Below are positions 1 to 10,127 of a stretch of 64,000 bases of DNA, piece after piece. The notes below the pieces were generated by a model, which searched no databases, was not told the origin of the DNA, and saw nothing but the letters and a program-made list of their open reading frames with translations. The position numbers and the translations under genes are program-made. Position 1 is the stretch's first letter, and each line of letters begins with the position of its first letter. The stretch is from Arion vulgaris (lineage: Eukaryota > Mollusca > Gastropoda > Stylommatophora > Arionidae): assembly GCA_020796225.1 (NCBI GenBank), contig CM036765.1:38158066-38222065 (forward strand), written 5' to 3'.

Positions 1-1000
1 TGTTAGCATACACTAAAGTGCTTTCTCAATTATTCCTAGAAGTATACTTGTACTGTAAGAGTTTACTTGCGATTCAAGAAAAATATAAACTCAATTAAAG
101 TGATCAAACGTTACATATTAATTTAGAGAAACACGTAAAAACAAAGGACTATAGGTTTTACAAAGTACAAAAACAATATACATCGGCATTTCTAAAAGAC
201 CTTTATCAAGCAAGAACACAACAGAAGAGAAGAAATTCAGACTTCCTAGATGATATACATAACGTATACAGTCAGACAATAAATCCTTAACAGCCCTAAT
301 ATGAAACATAGAAATTAACATTTTACACCTGGGGTGGGTGGGTAATAGTATATTAAGGCACAACACAAATATAATAACTGAGCTCAGATAATGTGCAACA
401 TCTAGTATGTGTATATATATATGCAGTCTAATATTGTAGTCAACTTCATCAATGAATAAAACAACACAGTTATTGCTGGAATTAAAATTATTCTAGCACA
501 AGCTAGTTCACTGATGTGTTAACCAAAAAGAGTACACCATATCATTTTGGCTCTTGATCAGTTTGCAATTTTCAATAATTTTCTCTAACCATATGAAGAA
601 ACAAAACAAACTTTTGCTGAATGTACACATTTTAATTCACATTTCAATTATGCCTTCAAATTCTTGTACAAATTTTGAGATATTTATTTTAGTTATTAAA
701 TTTACTCAAGTGAATATTGATTCACATTTCCATGTTGAACCAAACATTTCAATCTATTTGAAATAGCTAAATAGAAGATTATACATTTTACAGATGTTCT
801 GATAGATTGATCTTTAAGATAAGTATGGGATCTGTGGTAGGGGTATGTCAGCTTAAAGTCCATGCTTGTCAAAATAAACACAAAAATAAACAAGCTGTGT
901 AAAGTATCAAAATGGAGAATGAAAATTTCATCAATTCCAATATCAAGCTGAAACTCAGAAGTCAGAAAAATCATAACTGACATTGATGAAGTAAATCTTT
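1..1000. other. No gene seen; AT-rich DNA
   Basis: Apart from a decayed 110-bp repeat at about 128-237 I see no coding, RNA or structured feature. Short open frames here have no recognisable motif and fit chance expectation in AT-rich DNA. Confidence 0.6.
128..237 (-). repeat. Penelope/hammerhead-like 115-bp repeat, copy 1 (decayed)
   Basis: On the minus strand this matches the repeats at 10478-10597 and 30945-31072: GCTTGATAAAGG, a short GGTC/TTTT hairpin remnant, then TTTTGTACTTTGTAAAAC and TTTTTACGTGTTT. The GTCGAAACG segment seen in the other two copies is damaged here. See the copy at 10478 for the hammerhead hypothesis. Confidence 0.6.
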
Positions 1001-1010
1001 CAACTAATTC

Positions 1011-1257
1011 TTCTTTGAATGCTACATATTGACCACTTGTTAACCACTGTGTGATTTGTATGTGATCTGAGCTTAAGAGAGATTGCATGTTTGCCAATTA
1101 TGCGCCTACAAGTAGGCCAGCACATCCTATTTCTGCGATGCTTTTATTTACTAGAGTAGCTTCCCTAGGTCTTGCATCAGTCACCTTACGACAAACCTTG
1201 TAGGTCGCAGTGATACTATTCTTTGCTTCCCTTGTGGGCCAGGCAACACACAGGTGC
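1011..1257 (-). mobile_element. SINE-B copy 1
   Basis: A 247-bp insertion flanked by a perfect 10-bp TSD, CAACTAATTC, at 1001-1010 and 1258-1267. On the minus strand it begins CACCTGTGTGTTGCCTGG and ends in a short AAAGAAGAA-type tail. A second copy lies at 34605-34872. Its middle shares GTCGTAAG-GCGAC, GAAATCGGATGTG and CACAAAGAGTGGTTA blocks with SINE-A, so A and B look like sister families. The head has only a degenerate RNA polymerase III A-box-like stretch, so a tRNA origin is inferred from the A family. Confidence 0.8.
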
Positions 1258-1267
1258 CAACTAATTC

Positions 1268-1664
1268 ACATAAATACAATTCCTGCTAATATAAATGTGA
1301 TATTTGTTTCTATTAAACTAACATGTCATATCTGCTGAATATTGTATGAAAGTTTGAACTCTGACATTGTAACTAGTCTGGATTACAGTTTGTTCAGCTT
1401 GTTACAAATTTATTGTTTCTAACACTGTAAAAAAAAAGTCTTCTGTAGCAGTTATAGAGCATATTACCTACTTGAGTGTTCTAGTTTGTATTTGTGAGTA
1501 ATTACCTGAAACAGAAACTGTTTGTTGTGTTGTAGAATCAGTTGGTTCTATCAAGTATTGATTATCTCATCTGGGTAACCTAACATAGAAATCAATGAAT
1601 ATATAAACATATAATGCTTTAATGTCCTGAACATGCAACAGTTCACAATAACAAATCAGCTCAT
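1268..1664. other. No feature seen
   Basis: Unremarkable AT-rich sequence between two SINEs. Confidence 0.5.
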
Positions 1665-1675
1665 ATACAAGTATC

Positions 1676-1921
1676 TTCTTCTTTGCGTTGTTCTTACGAC
1701 CAATTTTGATCACTCGTTGTGAAACGTTTAATCTTTGCCAAGAACGTGTATACGTTGCACATTGGTTTGGTAGGCCCCTAAAGCATAGACTTCTACATGT
1801 TTAGGACATGTGCATCCGATTTCAGCCAAACCTCCTTAGTCGCCTCTTACCATATGCGTGGCAGGCAACAGTGGTTTTATTCTTTACACCCCAAATTTTG
1901 GCCCCGGTAAGCACTCAGGCG
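1676..1921 (-). mobile_element. SINE-A copy 1
   Basis: A 246-bp SINE flanked by a perfect 11-bp TSD, ATACAAGTATC (1665-1675 and 1922-1932). In its own orientation it begins CGCCTGAGTG.TTACCGG, resembling a polymerase III A box (GCCGAGTGGTTA in the better copies). A weak B-box-like GGCTGAAATCGG follows about 75 bp on, and the 3' end is a GAA-repeat tail. Other copies are at 14245, 32334, 44645 and 60219. It has no coding capacity, so it would depend on a LINE for movement. Confidence 0.9.
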
Positions 1922-2105
1922 ATACAAGTATCCATAATTGGGACTGTTAGATCTGAATTTAAAAATCGCGCAATGACCATTTGTTGGATGATTACCTGGT
2001 AATCAGTGATGTAGTAATCATGAAACATGCAGTAATGTACAATCAAACCGATATCAAGTATAAACCTGTAACTAAGATAATGTTTAATTGGTGTGAACTT
2101 GCTTC

Positions 2106-2345
2106 TTAAGCTAGCAGTGCATGTTCAATTCTATAAGTAGGCTTGGAATATTTTAGACCGTAACGACTCCCAGGTCGATCCAGCCTCAATTGGGTGCCAG
2201 GAAAGGCACTGGGAAGTAAAGGCGGCCAGCGTGATGTTGACCACATCAACCATTGTGTGTCAACGGTCAATGAAAAATATGGGCCTAACACCATATTACC
2301 CTATATACCACATGGTATAAAAAGGGCTTCTTTACTTACTTTACT
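2106..2345 (+). mobile_element. SINE-G copy 1, TTACT-tailed
   Basis: About 240 bp matching 63003-63275. Shared blocks include TTTTAGACCG, CCAGCCTCAATTGGGT, TAACACC.TATT.CC and a pyrimidine-rich TTACT-like tail (here CTTTACTTACTTTACTT). The second copy keeps a tRNA-like head; here the head is worn. I infer a tRNA-derived SINE. Confidence 0.6.
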
Positions 2346-2890
2346 TGAAATGAAAATGTTGGCATATCCTTTACAGAACTTTGCAATCAAATACACTTTA
2401 CTTATTTATATCCAGGGGGCAATGGAAACCATCAGCCTGTATCTATTATCTGCTTGAAGAGACTATGCACCTATAGGTTTACCCAGAGTGTAATTCTAAG
2501 AGTTGTGCTAACCAGTAACCACTTAACTCCAATCAACTGCAATTATCACCATTTTCTTCATGTGCCTAAATATGTTAATATATCTTTGTTCTTGTGAAGA
2601 TTTGTCTGATAGCCTGTGATATGTTTTATACATATATTTATTCTGTGCATTCAATGTTTTCATATTTGGTTGGATATCAACTTCCACCATTTGCCAGGAT
2701 GATAATGTCTGGAATATTGTTTGCTTCTTATTGCTACAAAGAGCTACATTTGTTTATTTGAAATGCTTTGTTTCATATTCCATTTTCTCTACTATTGATG
2801 AATTCATTACTATGTCACATATTTTGAAACGGCAGAGGTTTTGCTAGAATATACAGTACAATTGTCAGAAACTATTGGATCTGAAACTAG
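2346..2890. other. No feature seen
   Basis: AT-rich sequence with no repeat partner in the window and no coding motif. Confidence 0.5.
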
Positions 2891-2898
2891 GTTTGTCC

Positions 2899-3239
2899 CG
2901 TGGCCTCCGATAGCATACGGCCGACAAGCTCAGGTAAAAATTCTAGGAAATAAAACCCCGACTGTCGCGTGATCCTTGCATTCCAGTGTTGTTATATATA
3001 GATAATTCACTTTAAAAACGACACATATTAAATCAAGATTATGCTATGTTACAAATTAACGCTAAGGAATTTCAATATTTAACTTTTTTCATCAATAAAT
3101 AACCATGAACGCATAGAATTGAGTAAAATTGCAAAAAGCTTAGTAGTTCTATGAAACATATACAAAAACCAGCCACCATTAAACAGAAATGTTTTATTTC
3201 CTGTCTGAGCTAGTCAGCCTTATGTTGCAGGCTGCCACG
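2899..3239 (-). mobile_element. Family D2 hAT-like MITE, intact ends
   Basis: A 341-bp element with a perfect 8-bp TSD, GTTTGTCC, at 2891-2898 and 3240-3247. The ends are imperfect inverted repeats of about 35 bp, CGTGGCCTCCGATAGC against CGTGGCAGCCTGCAAC, each continuing to an AGCTCAG block. The interior (AATTGAGTAAAATTGCAAAA, AATAAATAACCATGAACGC) is shared with the D1 family and with the copy at 57196-58459. There is no transposase, so it is a non-autonomous element; the 8-bp TSD fits hAT. Confidence 0.85.
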
Positions 3240-3417
3240 GTTTGTCCATATGTTGTTAATATATAATTTATTCATATTTCTCTTGAATATGCTGCTTCAT
3301 GACGGATCTCATAATATAACTTAGTGAGGGTCAACTACTTCCACAATAATATTATCTATTGAATATTACATATTATGGTTCTCATTGTTTTTCCAACATC
3401 ATTTGAATGATTGTTAG

Positions 3418-3610
3418 GACCATCATCATTACACTTCAGTGAGTAACCATGTGTGCTTCAATATCTTTCTTACACATTAAGATCTCAGCGACAGTGCACA
3501 AACTCTTTAGCACCAGTGAGGGTCCCTGATGTAGTTTTAGAAAATGGTGAAAAATATTTTGTGGGAATTTTATTTTGTAATCTTTCCAATGAATTTTGCC
3601 AGGGCAGCGG
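3418..3610. repeat. Repeat H copy 1
   Basis: Diverged match to 35905-36090: CCATCATTRCACTTCAGTGA, AATGTGTGCT, TTACACAT, then AGCRCYRGYGAGRGWCCC. Nature unknown; no termini or TSD could be set. Confidence 0.55.
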
Positions 3611-3759
3611 CTTTCCAGTCTGTTTTTCTCGATTTTGAATTTCCAGTGGTTCTTTCACATGCTCAACTTGAACACGGGACCTATGTTTTTTATCGTCAGA
3701 GATTTTTTCCTTGTACATTTCTTTTTTCTGATGAATGGACATGATTACAAACACTAATC

Positions 3760-4585
3760 AACATTTCAGTAACCAAGTCTTTATTGGGAGCGGATCTTAC
3801 AAGAATAGCATCAGCTACATTGGCTAGCTAATGTAAATAAAAATATAATAGCATGAAATAATCTAGTGTTAAATTTTGCTAAACTCTGACACTATCATAG
3901 ATATAAATGTCTGCCATAGCTAGTGCATATATATCCTTGATTTGGCTCTTACGTCCTTTTACACGATATTACTGACTATGTGGGTGCATTTTTGTTTATT
4001 CTTATGTGTGTAATATATATATATGTTTTAGTGAAATGTTTGTTTCATTTTCAATATATGTATGTTACACACATACATTACGGATAAATAAAAATCCATT
4101 CAGATGAACTAAAAATGGCATCACTGCTTTCAGGCTAAACTTATCAATATTGCTCTCAGCAGTGTTGAGTAGATGACATGCTCCCACTGTTCTGATAAAC
4201 TTATGTTCAACATTTTGTTATCGTAAGTATGGCCTCTAATTTGTCAAAATGAGTAAGTATTCACTACCCAGTTCCGATTTCACATTATGAAAATATTTTT
4301 TGATTTATTTGAAATCAGTAGTCTATACTTCAAAACTATAAACCTGATGACATTATTTAACATGCAACTATAAACAAAGTAAATACATATAAATCAATAG
4401 CAATAAGCTACTTTCACTAAAAATAATTAGAATGTTTAACAGTTTTACAGATTGTAGCAGAGACTGTTACTGTTGATTGTAAAACTGTCTAGTTTCTTCC
4501 AACTTTGGTATGTGGTCTTACAGTAATCCTCCTATATGTGATTATCACTATTCTAAAAATGTGAGCAGATATTTTTTAAAAAGAG
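3760..4585. other. No feature seen
   Basis: AT-rich, with only a short (TA)n run near 4016. No repeat partner recognised. Confidence 0.5.
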
Positions 4586-4587
4586 AT

Positions 4588-4815
4588 CTAAAGGCTATGC
4601 CTTGACTTTGTTGCACTGGGTTTCCTCATATGGCTCGGCTACTCTCTGCAGAAATGGCATGCCACATGCCGAGAGTATTGCACAAAGCATTAACTAGCTC
4701 TATCAATAATGTCATGAGGCACAAAAAATGGCCTCAAGAACTTAATGACTCATTCTAAATTTGAACCTGCAATTACAAGACAAAACTGCTTTACCATTTG
4801 GCCATAGATATCCCA
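4588..4815 (-). mobile_element. SINE-C copy 4, old
   Basis: A strongly diverged minus-strand copy of the tRNA-derived SINE-C. The head keeps an A box (TGGCCAAATGG) and a B box (GGTTCAAAT). The body keeps TTTGTGCAATACTCTCGGCA, a GTGGCATGCCATTTCTGC block and GTGCAACAAAGTCAA. No TSD can be set. It is the oldest of the four copies by divergence. Confidence 0.75.
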
Positions 4816-5941
4816 CCTCCCCAAGCAGATATGTACATGAATATTCACATTGTCTCTATAAACATAACTACACCCAATGTGCCCTCATAGTTGCTCAGTC
4901 CTTTTCAACAAGCTAAAAACATAATTTACAGAGCACTTACACTGCTGCAGTGTTAGAGAGAACAATATTTCTTTACAACTGGGAAACCTTGATACACATT
5001 TTCAGTTTAGTGAATTATGAAATTGACCATACAAGAAATACAATTTTGTGGTTCTAATCTTGTGTATGATCATTTGTTTTCTCCAGAAGCCCTTAATACT
5101 TGTTCACTATTTATTGATCATATTCATTGTCACCGGTGCTTCCCCAGGGGTGCTTAAAACTCCTTATTCTCTTCATACCAGGATTTGATCTCTTTTGTTT
5201 TGAGTACAGACTTTAGTTTCCGTCTGTATATCTTCTAGCTAATGTTCATCAAACATTTCTAGCCCTTGTTTTGTAATATAGTTATAGGTCAGTTGAGTCT
5301 TATTGCTAATTTATCTCAAGACATTTGATTTCACAAAGATATGAATGTATGATGAATAAATGTGGTTTCTGTTTGCTATGATTGAAATATAAACTATACT
5401 TTGTCATAATGATGGGTGCTATGTTACACTTTGAGATTTATAGAAATGTCAACTATGTTGACATCTACCATATATATTTAGTTTCATTACTTTGATCAGA
5501 ATTCATCCAATATTTTCTCTATCTGATAATGCTGATTTTCCTCTCATGTATTTGTCATATCTGATATCATTGATATTTTTTCTTCTGTTGTCTGATGTTG
5601 AGCTTTGCTGAAAAATTGTCAAGACTTGAGAGAAGTGAATATTTAATTGCAGTTATGTTTGTTGATGGGTGGTGTCAGAAACTATAACAAAGAATGGTGT
5701 ATATATGCGTGCCTGCATGATATTGTATTCATGGATGGTAGACTGTGAACAATACTGAATGGAGAGTCAAGTTGTTTTCTATATAAATATATTGTTTTCA
5801 TAAAGAACCAACAATGTTTACCACAAGAAAAATTACTTTAACATTTAACAAATTTAGGTCCCTAATTATTTCCTCAATTTCTCTCTCACTAAGTTGCCAT
5901 TATTTTATTTGTTTTGTCCTCTTATCCTTCTTATTTCACAT
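4816..5941. other. No feature seen
   Basis: AT-rich. On the minus strand 5090-5300 gives lysine-rich fragments that could be an old retroelement, but no diagnostic motif is visible. Confidence 0.4.
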
Positions 5942-5999
5942 TGCCCTAACTAACCATTTTAAAAATGCAGTGCCCTAACTAACCATTTTAAAAATGCAG
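5942..5999. repeat. Perfect 29-bp tandem duplication
   Basis: TGCCCTAACTAACC... occurs twice head to tail (5942-5970, 5971-5999) without a mismatch, so the duplication is recent. No host gene or element boundary is nearby. Confidence 0.95.
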
Positions 6000-6530
6000 C
6001 TCTAACGTCAGATGTTGATCAAGATTAAATAAGTTATGTTAAAATAGTTATATATCGGGAGTGAAATACATTTTTAAAAGCTTATTATCTCAGAACCTTG
6101 TTCTGGACATATTGTCAGATTGTAATATTCTCTTAGGCTCTTAGATACACAGGATAAAAATATTTCAACATTCTAAATCTGGTCTTTTCTAAAGCAAGAA
6201 TTATTACACTTTTTATTGATTATTTTGTGGGAAATGGGAAGGATTTTTTCATATAAGGATATATCTTAAGTTGTATTTTTCCACTTCATTTAGTTTCATT
6301 TCTTCTACATGAAATGTGTTAGCAGCAATGAGAAATTGTCTTTATCTGACTCATTTCTATGATTTCCTTTCTGTTTATTTGTGCTTTTTTTTGGTTTATG
6401 TTTAACTTGCAGTTCATATTGATTACTGTTTCATATTATTGGACATTGTTAAGTAAATAAAGCTTACTTGCACTGGATTTCTTTGTGCTTATTTCTGCAT
6501 GTATGACATTGTTTAACTGTTTTGTTAATG
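6000..6530. other. No feature seen
   Basis: AT-rich sequence upstream of the LINE tail at 6555. Confidence 0.5.
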
Positions 6531-6554
6531 TGTCAGTTGGAGGAGAAGAGAATT

Positions 6555-7450
6555 TGAAACTGCTTCTTCTTCTTTGCGATCGCTATTTTAATGATTATAC
6601 CATTAGACGCGTTCTTATGATGAAGTCGACTTGTCTGGAGCTCATCTCTGGTGCCATGTATTTTTGAATGTAGTGTTGTGTTGAAGGGCCAGCATTCCTT
6701 TCTAGGGAGGACATACAGGGGACAGTCTTGCAGGACATGTTCTGTGGTGTGTTCAGCGGTGCCACAGGGGCACAGAGGGGATGGGGACAATCGTAGCTTG
6801 TGTAGGGTGTTTGTTCAGTCTATTATGACCTATCCTGAGTCGGAAGATGATAGTCAAGTGTGTGATGGTCATCGTTGGATGGTTTAGGTTCTTTTCTAAT
6901 GTCCACGATAGCTCTTTTTTTTTCAAAGTATATGATTTCATTATCTATTTGTTCGTATTCTGCTCCCTTTTTAGCATGTTTGTCTGCCTTCTTGTTACCT
7001 GGCACCCCACAGTGTGAAGGTACCCACTGAAGTGTAACTCTTTTGTTGGTAGAGATCTTGCTGAGCTCTTTTCTCAGGGATGGATGGTTACTCTGTAGGG
7101 CTTGCAAAACAGATAGTGCATCTGTGAAAAGTACCACTTGTTGGCAGTCAGAGTTGGAATTATTGATCATGATTGCGGCCTGTAGTAGTGCTTGAGCCTC
7201 TGCGGTGTAGTTTGAACAAAATTTACCAGTTGGCATGTGCTTTGTTTCGGTGTAATTGTTGGGATATGTAATATCCAGCCCCTCCATTCTTAATTGCATC
7301 TGTTGCAGATCCATCGGTGTAGGCATGGATCCATGATTGTTTAGGGTAGTTTTCTTGGATCATGCACATAGTGGCTGTTCTCTTCTAAAGGTCATTGTGT
7401 ATCTCTCCAGTTGTGATTCCACTAATTGTTGTGATGATTTTGCTGTATCA
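6555..7450 (-). pseudogene. LINE-alpha 3' part: RNase H, C-terminal Cys motif, GAA tail
   Basis: The minus strand encodes, in two or more frames, the 3' half of a non-LTR element of the I/Jockey type. In order: SWIHAYTDGSAT with the first RNase H Asp (about 7350-7300), NYTAEAQALL with the Glu, LFTDALSVLQAL with the second Asp, WVPSHCGVPGNKKADK with the His-Asn-Asp end, then IFRLRIGHNRLN and CPCGTAEHTTEHVLQDCP, the CxC...H...C module these LINEs carry after RNase H. At least two frameshifts and a stop break it. The 3' end is CGATCGCAAAGAAGAAGAAG at about 6565-6590. The neighbouring 7460-8144 is the preceding reverse-transcriptase segment in opposite orientation. Family assignment is by motif only. 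Confidence 0.9.
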
Positions 7451-7454
7451 CCAA

Positions 7455-8144
7455 CTTGTTCCCAGGGACAGGTAGAGATTAGGTACCAACACAGACAAAA
7501 CCTCCACAACACTGTTCTCCCTCTCCCCCAGGGACAAAGCAACCAACATACACTAAGGAACCACTCCAATACAAGAAGAAAGCAATCCAACTTATTTAGG
7601 GATCACATGGAACAAGCATATAGAAAACACAGAAGGAAAGGTCAGACGAAAAATTTGACTACTCAGAAAACTGGCAGGTACCAACTGGGGAGCCAATGAG
7701 CAACACTTGAAAAATTCTACACCTGAAAAATTAGACCCCACCTAGAGTTCGGCTCAACAGCATGGACTACAGCTGATAACACACACCTGCAGACATTGGA
7801 CAGAGTGCAAAATCAAGCATTCAGGATCATCACCGGAGCCATGAAATCTACGCCTATCACAGAGATGCAAAAAAAACCACTGGAGTACAAGCCCTGGCTT
7901 ACAGAAGGAAACCAAAAATATGATCCAGATGGAGAAATACACCAGTATACCCTTGCATCCAATGAAAGCAAGATTAAATGATCTGACACTTGGACGACTA
8001 AAATGTAGCAGCTTCGTCCATCGGGGAAAACAACTAAAAAGACAGTACCCAGATGACCTACCAATGCACACACCGCTGAAACTGCTCATTCAAGCAGCAT
8101 TTCATAGATCTGTCTGTAATGTGAACAGGTTCCTGATTATATGA
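7455..8144 (+). pseudogene. LINE-alpha 5' part, inverted: C-terminal reverse transcriptase
   Basis: The plus strand carries the region between the reverse-transcriptase palm and RNase H of the same LINE type: WLMKKLAGTNWG-like, LEFGSTAWTTA, LDRVQNQAFRIITGAMKSTP and LNDLTLGRLK...HRGKQLKRQ. These are the motifs that come just before YTDGS in I/Jockey-type elements. It is broken by frameshifts. Its orientation is opposite to the adjoining RNase H part, the layout produced by twin priming (5' inversion). The exact joint lies between about 7440 and 7490. Confidence 0.85.
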
Positions 8145-8384
8145 CAAAATCATATAGAAAAGATACTGGAAACTAAATAGTTTGAACCTTGTGAGAATGA
8201 GAGATATTGGAACCAGAAATGTCACTTGTCAAGACTTATGCTTCTACTTCGCATGGGACATTCTGAAAATAGACTTGTATAGCAAATGAAACAAGAGATC
8301 TATGTTATCCCACTTTGTGGCAAACCTGCTGGGAGGGAAACAATCCTTTGAATGTTCAACATAGATTAAGTTTCTAAGAGAGTT

Positions 8385-8552
8385 GTTAACTTGGCAGTCT
8401 GAAGACAAACAAAGATGTAGAAACTGGTTAACTTGGCAGTCTGAAGACAAACAAAGATGTAGAAACTGGTTAACTTGGCAGTCTGAAGACAAACAAAGAT
8501 GTAGAAACTGGTTAACTTGGCAGTCTGAAGATAAACAAAGATTAAGAAACTG
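8385..8552. repeat. Minisatellite, 42-bp unit x 4
   Basis: GTTAACTTGGCAGTCTGAAG... repeats with starts at 8385, 8427, 8469 and 8511, almost without mismatch except in the last unit. The flanks (TTAAGTTTCTAAGAGAG before, AAACTGTCCAG after) match the 72-bp unit at 9246-9470, so the 42-bp unit is the longer unit minus 30 bp. The multiple of three gives a repeated 14-residue peptide on the minus strand; I treat that as a by-product. Confidence 0.95.
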
Positions 8553-8599
8553 TCCAGTATAGATTAACTTATTCCGTGCAGGGAACACTCAAGTGTAAC

Positions 8600-9240
8600 T
8601 TTCTTATCTGCCTGGACCACGCGTCACTCAAAAGACGATTACTATTTTGTTGAGTTTTATTATTTTTTATTCCGATTTAAGATTTAAATTAACTGAAAAC
8701 TACTTAGAAGTGATGTGTAAATGATAACAAATACATATCAGTCTGGCTTATGCTAGAATTCGAATTGAAATGGAGTTTATAAATCATTTTAGGATACCAT
8801 GTGACCGTAAAAAGCTAGCGATTTTTATGAATGTTCATGATGCTACTTTGTGAACAGTTAATAAACCATACACTCCTTCACTATTTTCTTAACGTTTGTG
8901 TATTCATAAATGGATTACATATATAAAGAGAGCAGTTAGACTGATTTATTCCACATAATGTTCATCAAGGCTCTTGAAAAGTTGGATTTTCGTTCTCACA
9001 ATTTCAATTAGTTTTTTTAATACATGCTAATATTTTTCAAACATAGTCAACACAACATTATATTTTTGGACACAATAAATATTTTATGAAAGTACATTCA
9101 TTTATCTTTAATTTGATATATAACAAGTTCAATTTTAAATAATATTTAGAAACAATACTTTAGTTTAGCTAAAGTATATGTGCAATATTTTGGAAACTAA
9201 CAAAATAATTCCATCTAGAGACGAAAAAAACCCTGTAGTG
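8600..9240. other. No feature seen
   Basis: AT-rich spacer between two related minisatellites. Confidence 0.5.
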
Positions 9241-9245
9241 AATCA

Positions 9246-9470
9246 GTTAAGTTTCTAAGAGAGTCGTTAACTTGGCAGTCTGAAGACAAACAAAGATGAA
9301 GAAACTGTCCAGAACACATTAAGTTTCTAAGAGAGTCGTTAACTTGATAGTCTGAAAATGTAGAAACTGTCCAGCATACATTAAGTTTCCCAGATATTCA
9401 TTAACTTGGTAGTCTGAAGATGAAGAAACTATCCAGCATATATTAAGTTTCTAAGAAATTTGTTAGAGAT
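9246..9470. repeat. Minisatellite, 72/62-bp unit x 4, degenerate
   Basis: Units of TTAAGTTTCTAAGAGAGTCG + TTAACTTGGCAGTCTGAAGA + GAAACTGTCCAG start at about 9266, 9338, 9400 and 9462 (reference base of GTTAAC), giving periods of 72, 62 and 62. The two shorter units lack a 10-bp CAAACAAAGA-type piece. Same family as 8385-8552 but older. Confidence 0.9.
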
Positions 9471-9499
9471 CACCCAGGTCATGAAAAGGATGATGCATA

Positions 9500-9895
9500 T
9501 CACCAACTAAGTAGAGAATAACAGGTTGTCATTTTCTGCCTATGAACAGGGCACAATATGCTGAAGTACCATCTGTTTAATAAGTACAAAATAGACCCTT
9601 CTAACATATGCACATGTGGCACCAGCAAGATGACAGAGACACACATACTGCAAGAATTCCAATATTCACTGAACAGAGAGAAAACACATGGTCAATCCCC
9701 ATATCAGTCCAAGACAAGATATATGGAGATGTACGTGGACTCCGGTTGACCACTAACTACTTTAAAAGTATACAAATCGATGTCAGTCCAAGACAAGCTA
9801 TACGGAGATGTACATGGACTCCGGTTGACCACTAACTACTTTAAAAGTAAACAAATCGATGTCTGAAAACGTTGGAAGAAGAAGAAATCAAAGAA
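9500..9895 (+). pseudogene. LINE-alpha 3' end with GAA tail
   Basis: Plus-strand remnant of the C-terminal module: GHNMLKYHLFNKYKI, then CTCGTSKMTETHILQ (CxC...H), followed by the 3' region and a GTTGGAAGAAGAAGAAATC tail ending about 9895. The segment after the Cys motif is duplicated in tandem: 9705-9783 and 9784-9862 are about 96% identical copies of a 79-bp unit, both containing GACCACTAACTACTTTAAAA. The same 3' region occurs, reversed, at 30235-30316. Confidence 0.85.
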
Positions 9896-9896
9896 G

Positions 9897-10127
9897 ATAC
9901 AACCCAAACGCCCAATGTCACTACCAGAAATTAAGGCACATAACAAAGAAAATACAAACAGAAATGGAGGCAGCAAAGAACCCATTAGCAGACTCAACAG
10001 AAAACTGCACACAATCTTCCAACTCAAAACGGGACATTGTCAGCACAGCCACCACACTCACAGAATCAAGCCTGTTCAAACTGTACACTGTGCATCTGTT
10101 GTTTCTTCCTGCTGTACCTTTCAGTGA
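9897..10127 (+). pseudogene. Second LINE-alpha C-terminal fragment
   Basis: LNRKLHTIFQLKTGHCQHSH followed by HRIKPVQ matches the (R)TIIFRLRTGH..L..HL.....I module that precedes the Cys motif in these LINEs. It directly follows the tail of another LINE, so two fragments lie head to tail. The Cys motif itself is not clear. About 60 well-aligned residues only. Confidence 0.65.

Noticed and set aside
8244..8588. Minus-strand protein with a 14-residue repeat
   Set aside because: The repeat follows the 42-bp minisatellite, whose length is a multiple of three by chance; no start context or flanking coding sequence.
8385..9470. CRISPR-like array
   Set aside because: Units are contiguous with no spacers, and the genome is eukaryotic.
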